This document shows, in pieces, positions 23,471 through 32,768 of a stretch of DNA of 40,469 bases (its first letter is position 1; each line of letters opens with the position of its first letter). The stretch is from SG8-40 sp035528435. Its GTDB lineage: Bacteria; Pseudomonadota; Gammaproteobacteria; Burkholderiales; Eutrophovitaceae. Location of the stretch: contig DATKYN010000250.1 of NCBI GenBank assembly GCA_035528435.1, positions 1 to 40,469 of the forward strand. Direction: 5' to 3'. The notes under the pieces were generated by a model. It was not told the DNA's origin and made no database searches. It worked only from the letters and a program-made list of their open reading frames with translations. Made by a program: the position numbers and the translations under genes.

Positions 23471-26419
23471 TTACTTCGCGGCCTTGGCTTTTCGTCCTGA
23501 ATCGTTCCAGTTACGCTTAAAGGCTACAAACTCGTCGGCGGGTAGCGGGGGGCTCCACAAGAAACCCTGTGCCAGATCGCAGCCGTTCTCGGCAAGGAAT
23601 ACGCGCTGTTCTTCGGTCTCGATGCCCTCTGACACGATTTCCTTCCCCAGTCCCTGAGCGACGCCAATGATGGCATTTACGATGGAGTCCGAGCCGTCCG
23701 CAGTGCCAATGTCCTTGACAAAGAAGCGATCGATTTTCAGTACGTGGAAGGGAATCTTTTTCAGGTAAGCCATGGACGAGTAGCCCGTACCGAAATCATC
23801 GATGGCGATTCGCACCCCGCGATCGTTGAGCGCCTTGAGTACTGAAACGACGTGGTCCGAATGCTCCAGCAGCAGGCTCTCGGTGATTTCAAGTTCAAGA
23901 GAAAAGGGCCGTAACCCGGTCGTCTCCAGCGTGTTCTCGATTTTCTCAAGGAAAGTCGGGCTTCTCAGTTCGCGGCTGGATACGTTGATCGAAATCCGCA
24001 TTGGCGCGTTCCCATCGGATTCCCACACACGAAATTGCTTACTGGCCTCGAGTCTGACAAAGTCTCCGATCTGCTCGATGAGGTCACTTTGTTCCGCTAT
24101 GCTGATAAATTCGGTTGGCATGATCAACCCGCGTGTGGGATGTTGCCAACGCAACAGCGCCTCAACGCCTACGATTTCACAGCGTGCCAAATCGATCTGG
24201 GGTTGAAAATACAAGACCAGTTCCTGTTTCGCAATTGCTTGCCTAAGGTCGTTTGTCAGGGCTGTTCGATCCTGCGCCTGTTCGTTGCTCTGCGACTCGT
24301 ACGACGAGTAGATCGCACCGCCCCTTCGCTTGGCGTCATTCATTGCGAAGTCGGCACCGCTCAACAGTGCCCTGCCACTCTTTCCATCCTTCGGGAAAAC
24401 TGCAACACCGATCGATGCGGTCAAGTGATGGCCGCGGCCCTGGATCAAATACGCTGCCGACAATGTGTCGATCAGTTTTTTGGCTACGCTGGCGATGTCC
24501 CTGCCTTGTGAGATGGACGGCAGCAAAATCGCAAATTCGTCACTGCCGATCCGTGCCACCAGATCTTCCGTCCGAAGACAGGTTTTCAGTCTGGCAGATG
24601 CTTGTTCAAGCAGAACATCACCGGCTTCATGCCCGTAGCTGTCGTTGACTTCCTTGAACTTGTCCAGATCAACCAACATAAGCGCCAGTGGATTCGACTC
24701 GCGCCGCGCTCTCGAGATTTCTTCCTCGAGTCTGTTTTCGAAGAACTTTCGATTGGGTAATTCCGTGGTCGAATCGTACAGGGAATGGAACAGCAACTCC
24801 TGGCCGCGGGCGGTTGTCGTGTACGCAACACCGAGCCGGTTTGCAATAGCACACGCAAGTTCATGCTCGCGTTTGCCGAGAATCCGGGTGGATCCCATCG
24901 CGATCACAAGAGCTCCCGCCGGTACACCGTCGCGAAAAATGGGGACCAGCAGGCAACGGTTCATCCCGATGGCGTGCAAAGGGGCCAGCAGTGCGTCTTC
25001 AGAGACGGCGTCAAACCAGTCACCGTCGGGAATCGAGGCGAGCATTCCGGTAGAGCGTGCGTCGAGCGCCTGTTCAAGTGGGAATTCCCGGCGTTCCTTG
25101 TCATGTCCGACGAGCATCAATTTGCAAAGGGCCGGTTTTTCGCGATCAAGTACGGCCAGGGCAGCTGCGTCGCCCGGGAGTACTTCCGGGATTCGATCCA
25201 GTATGGAGTCGACAATGCGCTCAAACGTCGCGCCCGACAGGATTGCGCGGTCGATTTCCGAGAAGAGGAGCAATGCACGGGCGGTTTCATCGGGTGTTTG
25301 CGAATCGCCAGTTTCTTTAGCGGCGCCGCCCTTGCCGGGTTTTGCCGGTTTCCCCGTACCTTGCCGTGGTTCGGATTGACCGATTGGCGACCCTGCGCCG
25401 GGCGAAACCGTTCGACGGCGTTTGAGTCTCCAGGCGATGGCCAATGACATGATCATGGCAACCATTCCTGAAATCATGTAAGTGATCGCCGACCGTCCCG
25501 TCGTCACAGACGAGGCCGCTTGCTGACGGGAGACCGAGACGATCCAGTGGTCGGCAGCAAACGATTGGGAGAGATCGACGCGTGATGATTCCGCGGCTTG
25601 CGTTTTGGGCGAATCACTACTCGCCGCTAACGCAGTCATCCCGTAACCGGCAACGGCCAGCTCCGGAGATGATGCTTGTTCGCAGAAGACGGGCCTGTTG
25701 GTGGCGTCGGCAATGCAGAAGCGGTAGTGCCGGATGGCCGGGTCAGCGGCGCGCCAGAGGTACTCTGATGATAGTTCAGCGAACAACAAGCCCGGTCGTT
25801 CGCGAGCCGGCAGTTTGACTGCGCGCAGTAGCGCTGGTCCCGGATTTGTCCCCTCATGATCCGTTATCAGCGCAGTCCGTCCGCGGGAAAGGTGCGCCAG
25901 TGTGGTCGCGTCAAGTCTACCCAGGGTTGGCGTATTCCCTTTGAGGACAATGGGCGCATTGTCTGGCTGCAACAACGCGACATTGGTGAATGCATCCAGC
26001 CTCGTAGATGTCGATATTGCGTTAACCGTGTCGGTTTGCACGACATCGGAGCTCACAACGCGGAGCAGATGATCGGCGGCAGTCAGGCGTTGAACTGTCT
26101 GTGCACCAATCGCGTGGGCATGGCGGGCGAGGTCGTCCCGGGGATACTGGTTGACCAGACTTTCGATCTCGGGCAGTAGTGCAAGAAAGAGTGCAGTTAA
26201 CGGCACCAGCACGGCTAGCGTAGCGACGATCACGTTACCGCGCTGCGCAGCGAAGTTGCCCTTCCGGTTTGACACCGCTGGACCGTCTTCAGATAACTTT
26301 CCCTCGGGTAGGCGCGAAGCGGCAATACAGCGCATTCGGACGCATTGCGCGTTGTTTGCCTGGGGCTGAGATGGCCCGAAATTCTTCTGCAGGACCTGAT
26401 TGTCGAGAAAGTGATGCAA
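23471..26419 (-). CDS. membrane-anchored GAF-GGDEF-EAL cyclic-di-GMP protein
   Basis: A 982-residue protein: TM1 about residues 62-85, a periplasmic sensor region (about 86-305), TM2 about 308-330, a GAF domain (about 380-543), GGDEF (about 548-706) and EAL (about 710-976). The cyclase motif is GSDEF instead of GGDEF (near residue 625), with an RxxD (RTED) before it, so cyclase activity is doubtful. The EAL domain keeps EALLRW, INVSS, EITES, IDDFGTGYSS, LKID and the late EGIE and AQGF motifs, so phosphodiesterase activity is likely. The start at 26419 has no ribosome-binding site and gives a polar 60-residue leader; an ATG at 26335 is possible. It is divergent from the adhesin export operon, 330 bases away, which suggests it could control that system through c-di-GMP. 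Confidence 0.88.
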   Translation of the reverse strand: MHHFLDNQVLQKNFGPSQPQANNAQCVRMRCIAASRLPEGKLSEDGPAVSNRKGNFAAQRGNVIVATLAVLVPLTALFLALLPEIESLVNQYPRDDLARHAHAIGAQTVQRLTAADHLLRVVSSDVVQTDTVNAISTSTRLDAFTNVALLQPDNAPIVLKGNTPTLGRLDATTLAHLSRGRTALITDHEGTNPGPALLRAVKLPARERPGLLFAELSSEYLWRAADPAIRHYRFCIADATNRPVFCEQASSPELAVAGYGMTALAASSDSPKTQAAESSRVDLSQSFAADHWIVSVSRQQAASSVTTGRSAITYMISGMVAMIMSLAIAWRLKRRRTVSPGAGSPIGQSEPRQGTGKPAKPGKGGAAKETGDSQTPDETARALLLFSEIDRAILSGATFERIVDSILDRIPEVLPGDAAALAVLDREKPALCKLMLVGHDKERREFPLEQALDARSTGMLASIPDGDWFDAVSEDALLAPLHAIGMNRCLLVPIFRDGVPAGALVIAMGSTRILGKREHELACAIANRLGVAYTTTARGQELLFHSLYDSTTELPNRKFFENRLEEEISRARRESNPLALMLVDLDKFKEVNDSYGHEAGDVLLEQASARLKTCLRTEDLVARIGSDEFAILLPSISQGRDIASVAKKLIDTLSAAYLIQGRGHHLTASIGVAVFPKDGKSGRALLSGADFAMNDAKRRGGAIYSSYESQSNEQAQDRTALTNDLRQAIAKQELVLYFQPQIDLARCEIVGVEALLRWQHPTRGLIMPTEFISIAEQSDLIEQIGDFVRLEASKQFRVWESDGNAPMRISINVSSRELRSPTFLEKIENTLETTGLRPFSLELEITESLLLEHSDHVVSVLKALNDRGVRIAIDDFGTGYSSMAYLKKIPFHVLKIDRFFVKDIGTADGSDSIVNAIIGVAQGLGKEIVSEGIETEEQRVFLAENGCDLAQGFLWSPPLPADEFVAFKRNWNDSGRKAKAAK

Positions 26420-26755
26420 AGCGGTGACCGCTGGTTTTTACCAGGCTGTTGCGGTGCGCCGCCGATGCTTGGTCAGCGACGAACTCCAGCCGGCACTGGA
26501 TTGATTAACACGGAAAAAAGGCCCCCTATGGGCTGATCTTGACCGTTTACGCATTCCTGCAAACGCTGTGTGTCGAATGGCACATGTCACCTGCAAGGCG
26601 GTTTTTTCAACATGTCTCAGCGAAGTGCAATTTCCATTCCGGAGACCTGTCATGGTCTACCGTAATCGGTTCTATCTTAAGTTTTTGAAGCAATGTAATC
26701 GGGCACGCAATGTGCGGTATAGAGCTGCATCTGAACAACAATTGCTCATGTGGAA
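26420..26755. promoter_or_regulatory. divergent intergenic region before the export operon
   Basis: No gene is supported. It must hold the promoter of the plus-strand operon and that of the GGDEF-EAL gene. A short GC stem next to a run of A (26514-26533, giving T on the minus strand) could form a weak terminator on the minus strand. No convincing sigma-70 pair or riboswitch was recognised. Confidence 0.3.
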
Positions 26756-28525
26756 ATGTCAGCAACGCCGATACAGCAATGGCTTGACGAGTACTGCCAG
26801 GAATCGAGTGGTGTATCCGCTGGCGTTGTACTGCTGACTGATTCGACCGGGGTTGATCCGGCTGTTGTGGCGACAACCGGCGCCGATGCACCCCAGGCCG
26901 AAACGCTTCGCGCGGTTGCCAGTGAAGCCCTCAAGACCCGGACACCAGCGCTTCGTCAAAGCGAGAGCACTGATCCTCAAAGCGAAACCGAGTCCCGGGT
27001 GATATCCGTTCCCTTGAAAATGGGTGAGGAGTCCATTGGCGCGGTAGCGCTCGAACTCAGCGGGCGGCGACAGGACTCTAACGAGTCGATGATGGCCGAG
27101 CTTGACAAGGCCACGGCTGCCCTCGCATCTGGGCTCTCCGACGCCGTCGTACAGCGTGCGGTAGCTGATGCGGCCCGCTTGCTCGAGTTTCAGGAACCGC
27201 TGCTGACGCATCGGAGTTTCCGGGAAGCGGCAACTGCGCTGGCGACTGAGTTGGCAACCGTTTTGAAACTTGATCATGCTGCCATCGGTTTCCGTGATCG
27301 CACGTATTCACGTGTCGAGGCAATTTCCAGTTTCGCAGACTTTGAGCAGGGCGCCCGAATCTTCAAACTGATCTCGATCGCCATGGACGAGGCCCTCGAC
27401 CAGAGCGCGACGGTCGCCTATCCAGGCATTGAGGGTGATCGCCCCAGAATCAACGTAGCACATGCAGAACTCGCGAAACGCCGCAGTTGTGCTGTGTGCA
27501 CCGTACCGATCGTAGATGACGGACGAGCAGTCGGTTCGGTCACTTTCGAACGTGGTGGTGATGCGCCCTTCACGAAGCAGGAGATCGCCGACTACGAGCA
27601 AATCATGGCGATTGTCGGTCCGATTCTTCTGCTCAAGCGTGAGAATGAACGCTCATGGCACTGGCGTTTCAGGCGGGCGATCGCCAACGTGGCCAGGAAA
27701 GCAGTGGGGCCCGGGCATGTCGTCGCGAAATGCGTAGCGATCGGAGCGCTACTCGTCGTCGGCGCCTCGGCGGTCGTCAGCACGGATTACCGTATTGGTG
27801 CACCCGCACGACTTGAAGGCGCTGTCCAGAGGGCTCTGGTGGCACCATCTGACGGATATCTTGAATCTGCGTATGTTCGACCGGGCGACACGGTCAGTGC
27901 GGGGCAGGTACTGGTTGAGCTTGCTCGCCAGGAGCTGGAGCTTGAGCGGCGTAAATGGGAAAGCGAATTGTCGCAGCATGAGAATGCCGCACCAGCCGCA
28001 CTCGCACGCGGAGATCGCAGTGAGTTTGTCATCAGCCAGTCATTTGCCGAAGAGGCGCGGGCAAAACTTGGCCTTGTGGAAGAGCAAATCGCGCGTGCCA
28101 GCATTGTTGCCCCGTTTGACGGTGTTGTCATTATGGGCGATCTCAGTCAGACCCTTGGCGCCCCGGTCCGACGGGGAGACACATTGGTTACCGTCGCCCC
28201 GGTAAATGAGTTTCGCCTGATTCTTGAAATCGATGAACGCGATATCGCGGATATATCGCTGGATCAGACGGGATACCTTGCGCTCGGTGCCATGCCGGAT
28301 CGTAATTTCCAATTCAAGGTGCACCGTATATCGCCAGTCGCCGAAGCGCGCGATGGGCGCAATTACTTCGAAGTCGAGGGTGAACTCAAGGAGTCTCTTG
28401 GCACGATGCGCCCGGGGCTTCAGGGCGCAGCGCGGATTGTTGTGGACCAACGATCGGTTGCCTGGGTCATGACGCATCGTCTGGTTGACTGGATGCGAAT
28501 TGCCGCGTGGTCACTCGGGTTATGA
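26756..28525 (+). CDS. GAF-domain, membrane-anchored HlyD-type adaptor
   Basis: A 589-residue fusion of a cytoplasmic sensor region and a periplasmic adaptor. Residues about 5-115 look like a degenerate GAF-like domain, about 142-291 a second GAF domain. One TM follows (about 321-342) and then an HlyD-type region (about 355-560) with the lipoyl half-motif SDGYLESAYVRPGDTVSAG (about 363-381), a short coiled-coil hairpin and the return strand SIVAPFDGVVIMG. GAF domains bind small molecules such as cyclic nucleotides, so the adaptor may be ligand-gated. Start at ATG 26756; an upstream GTG at 26750 is equally possible, and the ribosome-binding site is weak. The stop codon overlaps the next start codon as ATGA. 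First gene of the five-gene operon. Confidence 0.8.
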   Translation: MSATPIQQWLDEYCQESSGVSAGVVLLTDSTGVDPAVVATTGADAPQAETLRAVASEALKTRTPALRQSESTDPQSETESRVISVPLKMGEESIGAVALELSGRRQDSNESMMAELDKATAALASGLSDAVVQRAVADAARLLEFQEPLLTHRSFREAATALATELATVLKLDHAAIGFRDRTYSRVEAISSFADFEQGARIFKLISIAMDEALDQSATVAYPGIEGDRPRINVAHAELAKRRSCAVCTVPIVDDGRAVGSVTFERGGDAPFTKQEIADYEQIMAIVGPILLLKRENERSWHWRFRRAIANVARKAVGPGHVVAKCVAIGALLVVGASAVVSTDYRIGAPARLEGAVQRALVAPSDGYLESAYVRPGDTVSAGQVLVELARQELELERRKWESELSQHENAAPAALARGDRSEFVISQSFAEEARAKLGLVEEQIARASIVAPFDGVVIMGDLSQTLGAPVRRGDTLVTVAPVNEFRLILEIDERDIADISLDQTGYLALGAMPDRNFQFKVHRISPVAEARDGRNYFEVEGELKESLGTMRPGLQGAARIVVDQRSVAWVMTHRLVDWMRIAAWSLGL

Positions 28526-30675
28526 GCATGCGTGAATCACTGTTCAGCCCGCTCTGGTATCGCGTTTCGAACAGGTGTCCGCGTTTCCGGCGCGACGTCA
28601 CAGTGCGCCGCATGCGCTACCGTGATTGCGACTGGCACGTCCTTGTCAACGAGGCAACCGGGCAGCAGCATCGAGCCAGTCAACAGGCCTATGAGTTTAT
28701 CGGCCGTTGTGATGGCGAACACACCGTACAGGAGATATGGGATGACCTGATTGAGCGCCTCGGGGATGACGCGCCGACCCAGGATGACGTTGTCAAGTTG
28801 CTGATTCACCTGGACGAGCAGGGAATTTTCGCTTACGAGTCCGCGCCCGACGCCGCAACTCTGGTACGCCGGCGCGAAGAGCGTCTGCAAAAAAAGCGCA
28901 AGGCAATGGTTAACCCGTTTGCGTTTCGCGTCCCTATGGGTAATCCAAGCGAGCAGCTCAAGCGGATCAAGTGGTTGGCGGCGCCGTTCGTCAACATGCC
29001 GTTTTTCTGGCTCTGGTCCTTAATGGTCGCGATCGCGTTGCTCGTCTGTGTTTCGAATTGGCCCGCGATCAAGACTCACGGAATCGCCAATCTCGGCACG
29101 CCCTATTACATCTTCCTGATCTGGTTAAGCTTCCCGTTCATCAAGGCCGTTCATGAACTGGCGCACGCACTTACCGTCATGCGGTGGGGTGGAGAGGTCC
29201 GGGAGTACGGCTTCACTCTGTTTCTTCTTGTGCCGGCGCCTTATGTCGATGCATCCGATGCCGGAGGTTTTCGTCATCGCGGCCAACGGGCTTTCGTTGG
29301 CGCTGCGGGAATTATTGCCGAGCTCGCGCTGGCCAGTCTGGCATTGCTTGTCTGGCTCAATGTGCAACCTGGCATGGTCAAGGATATTGCATTCGTAACC
29401 ATGTTCATTGCCAGCGTATCGACGCTCATTTTCAATGGCAATCCTTTGTTGCCCTTCGACGCCTATTACGTCCTGAGCGATCTGGTCGATGTACCGAACC
29501 TCAGTCCGCGCAGCAAGAAATACTGGAACAACATCCTGCGGCGATTGGCCCTGGGCCGGGAGGGTGTTGTCTCCGAGCACATGGCCAAGGGGGAGGAGAA
29601 GTGGTTGTTCGGCTACTTTCCCGCGTCGATGTGTTACCGGGTGATTGTATTCGGGGCAATCATATTGTGGGTAGGTTCGCAGTCGCTTGTGCTCGGCGTG
29701 TTGGCCGGGCTCTTCGTCTTGTCAACTTTCATAGTGTTGCCGCTCTGGAGAACGTTCGGCGAAATTCTTGCATCCGCGTCTTCGCAACGCAGCCAGCGCC
29801 GTTCGTGGATGGCATTGAGTGGCATGCTGGGCGCAATAGTTCTGTTGGTCGGCGTGTTTCCTGTTCCGCACAACACGCTCGCACAGGGAGTTGTGTGGTT
29901 GCCCGATCAAGCCAGGGTGAGGGCCAAGACTGGCGGATTTGTTACCAGTGTTCTGGTTTCCAGTGGTGAGTTCGTCGAGCCGGGGCGAACCCTCATTGTT
30001 CTGGAAGACAGCGCGCTACTGGCAGACAGACAGGCGCTGGCAAGCCAGCTCGAGCGTGCCAGGACGCAGCGCTATGCGGCAATGTTTGTTGATGCTGAGC
30101 GCGCCCAGAAGCTGGAGGAAGAAATTGATCGGTTGCGAGCTGACTTGATCAGAGCGGAACAGAAGATTGAGGACCTTGTAATTCGCAGTCATGTCTCGGG
30201 GCACCTCGTCATGCCGCGGCAAGGTGATCTTGTTGGAACATTCGTCAAGCAGGGCAGCACGCTCGGGTATGTTTTCGAGGCGGAGCAGATTGCGGTTCGA
30301 GCCGCGGTCCCTGAGTACGATGCGGCCCTGATAAGAGAAGACACGCGTGGCATCGCGGTGCGGATTTCGGACCGGCCCCAGCAGCCGGTCGTTGCCCAGC
30401 TTGTACGTGACATACCTGCCGCCACGTGGGAGCTGCCAAGTGCGGCCCTTGGCGATCTTGGTGGCGGCTCACACGTGACTGACCCGTCAGATGCCAATGG
30501 TGTACGTGCAGTCGAACCGGTCGTGCTGTTTGATCTTGCGTTGCCGGGCAGAACGCTGGAACGCGCGGGTGGTCGTGCCTGGGTACGGTTCGAGCACAGT
30601 GCCAAGCCGCTCGCCAGCCAATGGTACAGACGTGTGCGACAGGTCTTTCTCCAGCAATTCAATCCGGTGAGCTGA
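28522..30675 (+). CDS. PqqD-M50-HlyD fusion membrane protein
   Basis: A 717-residue polytopic protein. Residues about 20-110 resemble PqqD, the leader-peptide-binding winged-helix domain of RiPP pathways (residues HRASQQAYEFIGRCDGEHTV and LIHLDEQGIF). The membrane core has about eight helices and a site-2-protease-type zinc motif: H211-E212-L-A-H215 in AVHELAHAL, and NPLLPFD with D313 as the third ligand in place of the usual NPxPxxDG. The C-terminal part (about 457-566) is an HlyD-like lipoyl plus coiled-coil hairpin (VSGHLVMPRQGDLVG). This combination resembles M50-type components of peptide export systems. The ATG at 28522 overlaps the previous stop in ATGA, so translation is coupled; a GTG at 28507 would extend it by 5 residues. 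Second gene of the operon. Confidence 0.82.
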   Translation: MSMRESLFSPLWYRVSNRCPRFRRDVTVRRMRYRDCDWHVLVNEATGQQHRASQQAYEFIGRCDGEHTVQEIWDDLIERLGDDAPTQDDVVKLLIHLDEQGIFAYESAPDAATLVRRREERLQKKRKAMVNPFAFRVPMGNPSEQLKRIKWLAAPFVNMPFFWLWSLMVAIALLVCVSNWPAIKTHGIANLGTPYYIFLIWLSFPFIKAVHELAHALTVMRWGGEVREYGFTLFLLVPAPYVDASDAGGFRHRGQRAFVGAAGIIAELALASLALLVWLNVQPGMVKDIAFVTMFIASVSTLIFNGNPLLPFDAYYVLSDLVDVPNLSPRSKKYWNNILRRLALGREGVVSEHMAKGEEKWLFGYFPASMCYRVIVFGAIILWVGSQSLVLGVLAGLFVLSTFIVLPLWRTFGEILASASSQRSQRRSWMALSGMLGAIVLLVGVFPVPHNTLAQGVVWLPDQARVRAKTGGFVTSVLVSSGEFVEPGRTLIVLEDSALLADRQALASQLERARTQRYAAMFVDAERAQKLEEEIDRLRADLIRAEQKIEDLVIRSHVSGHLVMPRQGDLVGTFVKQGSTLGYVFEAEQIAVRAAVPEYDAALIREDTRGIAVRISDRPQQPVVAQLVRDIPAATWELPSAALGDLGGGSHVTDPSDANGVRAVEPVVLFDLALPGRTLERAGGRAWVRFEHSAKPLASQWYRRVRQVFLQQFNPVS

Positions 30676-30774
30676 CATGATCGGGCAAGAGATCAAGTCA
30701 AATGTATTTTTTTGTTGCCTTTGTAAGCAAGGCCCACGCGGTGTGTTCAATGACGCCTCACGCAGGAGGTACGG

Positions 30775-32751
30775 ATGAAAGGCGTCGTGCTTCCGACTCC
30801 GGGAATCGTCTTCGGCTCTTATCCGGAACGTCGTCCATCCGAGGATGCAGTGCAAGACCGGAATGCTTCGGTATTACCGGCGTTTCTTCGATCCGATCCG
30901 GTCAAGCGCTTCTCCCGCGACGTAGCGCGCGCGCAGCAAAGGCGTGAAGAAATTTCGAGGCTGTCGCAGTTTGAATTCGATCAGTCGCTACTAAAGCTCC
31001 GTGCACAAATGTCACGGGATGGTTTGGCTGACGATCTGATTGTCGAGGCTTTCGGCCTGGTCTCACATGTCAGCCACAAAGTCCTCGGGATGGCGCCCTT
31101 CGACACCCAGTTGCTCGCGGCGAAGATCATGCTGGAGAACCGGCTCGCTGAAATGGCCACCGGCGAAGGCAAGACGCTGGCTGCCGGCGTGTGCGCTGCA
31201 ACGGCGGCCCTGGCCGGAATTCCGGTGCATGTAATGACATCCAACGATTATCTTGTTGCGCGCGACGCAGAATCACTTCGCCCGTTGTATGACGCGCTTG
31301 GCTTGACGGTGGATTTCGTGACTCAACAGATGCAGGCCGACCGTCGCCGCCATGCGTATAACGCCGACATTACGTACTGCACGGCAAAGGAACTCGCATT
31401 CGACTACTTGCGCGATTCGATGATCCGGCGCGGGGTGCGCAGCGAATTGCATCTAAGATTGTCCCGCGTCGCCTCAAAAAAATCACAGCCACGTGACACG
31501 GTGATGCGGGGATTGTGTATGGCCGTTGTCGATGAGGCGGACAGTATCCTCATTGACGAGGCACGCGTGCCCCTTATTCTCGCGCGCAAACCCGACAAAA
31601 AAGAACGTTACGATCATCACGAGAAAGCGCTTCAGATTGCCGGCGCACTTGTTGAAGGCGTTGATTTTCGTCTGCATGCTGGTGATATGGTTGCCAATCT
31701 GACCGAAAGTGGCCGGGAGCGGATCGACCGGCTCACATGCAAGACGGGCGCGGCGTGGCGTAACCGCCTCCATCGCCACGAGATCATCGGTCAGGCACTG
31801 GCAGCCTTGCATCTCTACCAGCGTGATCGGCACTATATCGTCGAGCGCGGCATTGTGACGATCATCGACGAGATGACGGGTCGCGTCGCACCTGGTCGTA
31901 TGTGGTCACGTGGCCTGCACCAGCTTGTCGAGTACAAAGAGAACTGCCAGGCGACGGAGCAGCAGATCACCTCGGCGCAAATAACCTTTCAGCGATTCTT
32001 CCAGAAGTATCTCAACCTGGGGGGGATGAGCGGAACCATACGCGAAGCCAGCGGCGAACTGTCCGGCGTTTACGGACTTGATGTTGTCAAAGTCCCACTA
32101 CGGCGGCCGGATCGTCGGCAGTTGTTGCCAACGACCATCTACCCGGATCATCGCGGGCATTCGCGCGCGGTGTTGTCCGAGATCCAGAAGCGGCATCAAA
32201 GCGGCCAACCGGTATTGATCGGGACTGACTCCGTGGCTGAATCCGAGGCGTTGTCTGAACTGCTAAACGACGCAGGCGTGAAGCACACGCTACTGAATGC
32301 AAGGCAGGATAAAACCGAGGCGGAAATCATTTCGAATGCCGGCAACGTCGGCAGTGTGACGGTTGCGACCAACATGGCGGGACGCGGCACCGATATCGCT
32401 CTGAGCACCGAAGCAATTGAGCAGGGTGGATTGCATGTCATTTCCTGTCAGCACAATACATCTCGCCGCATCGACCGGCAGCTGATTGGCCGTTGCGGGC
32501 GCCAGGGCGACCCTGGCAGCGCACAAACCTTGCTCCATCTCGAGCAACCCCTGTTTTTGCGAATGATGCCGGCATGGGCTTGCGGACTGGCTATGCGTGC
32601 CGATGGGCTTTCCCGCCCCCAGTGGCTGGTGCGTTTGTTTGCGCAAGTGCCGCAGTATCTCGAAGAACGCCGAAATCGTTCGCAGCGGCGTGACATGCTC
32701 AAGCAGGATTTAAAGGTCGAGCGGGATCTTGCAAGTATTGACAGACTTTGA
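30775..32751 (+). CDS. SecA-like ATPase lacking the C-terminal third
   Basis: A 658-residue DEAD-type ATPase with SecA features. Seen: FDTQLLAAKIMLENRLAEM leading into Walker A ATGEGKT (residues 128-134), VDEADSILIDEA (about 252-263), a shortened preprotein-crosslinking region, the SecA-specific GGMSGTIREASGE (near residue 418), NMAGRGTDI (about 533) and GRCGRQGDPGSA (about 574). Bacterial SecA is about 850-900 residues; this protein ends about 85 residues after the last motif, in RRDMLKQDLKVE, where SecA continues into the scaffold, two-helix-finger and zinc-binding regions. Those parts are missing. It is therefore a motor related to SecA with a different substrate or channel interface. AGGAGG (30764-30769) at spacing 5 supports the ATG at 30775. 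Third gene of the operon. It is not the housekeeping SecA. Confidence 0.85.
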   Translation: MKGVVLPTPGIVFGSYPERRPSEDAVQDRNASVLPAFLRSDPVKRFSRDVARAQQRREEISRLSQFEFDQSLLKLRAQMSRDGLADDLIVEAFGLVSHVSHKVLGMAPFDTQLLAAKIMLENRLAEMATGEGKTLAAGVCAATAALAGIPVHVMTSNDYLVARDAESLRPLYDALGLTVDFVTQQMQADRRRHAYNADITYCTAKELAFDYLRDSMIRRGVRSELHLRLSRVASKKSQPRDTVMRGLCMAVVDEADSILIDEARVPLILARKPDKKERYDHHEKALQIAGALVEGVDFRLHAGDMVANLTESGRERIDRLTCKTGAAWRNRLHRHEIIGQALAALHLYQRDRHYIVERGIVTIIDEMTGRVAPGRMWSRGLHQLVEYKENCQATEQQITSAQITFQRFFQKYLNLGGMSGTIREASGELSGVYGLDVVKVPLRRPDRRQLLPTTIYPDHRGHSRAVLSEIQKRHQSGQPVLIGTDSVAESEALSELLNDAGVKHTLLNARQDKTEAEIISNAGNVGSVTVATNMAGRGTDIALSTEAIEQGGLHVISCQHNTSRRIDRQLIGRCGRQGDPGSAQTLLHLEQPLFLRMMPAWACGLAMRADGLSRPQWLVRLFAQVPQYLEERRNRSQRRDMLKQDLKVERDLASIDRL

Positions 32752-32768
32752 CAGACAAACAGAGCGTT

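Noticed and set aside
26514..26533. Terminator-like stem with a T-run on the minus strand.
   Set aside because: The stem is only about four GC pairs and no minus-strand gene ends there.
30775..32751. Housekeeping secA.
   Set aside because: Too short, missing the C-terminal region, and embedded in an adhesin operon.
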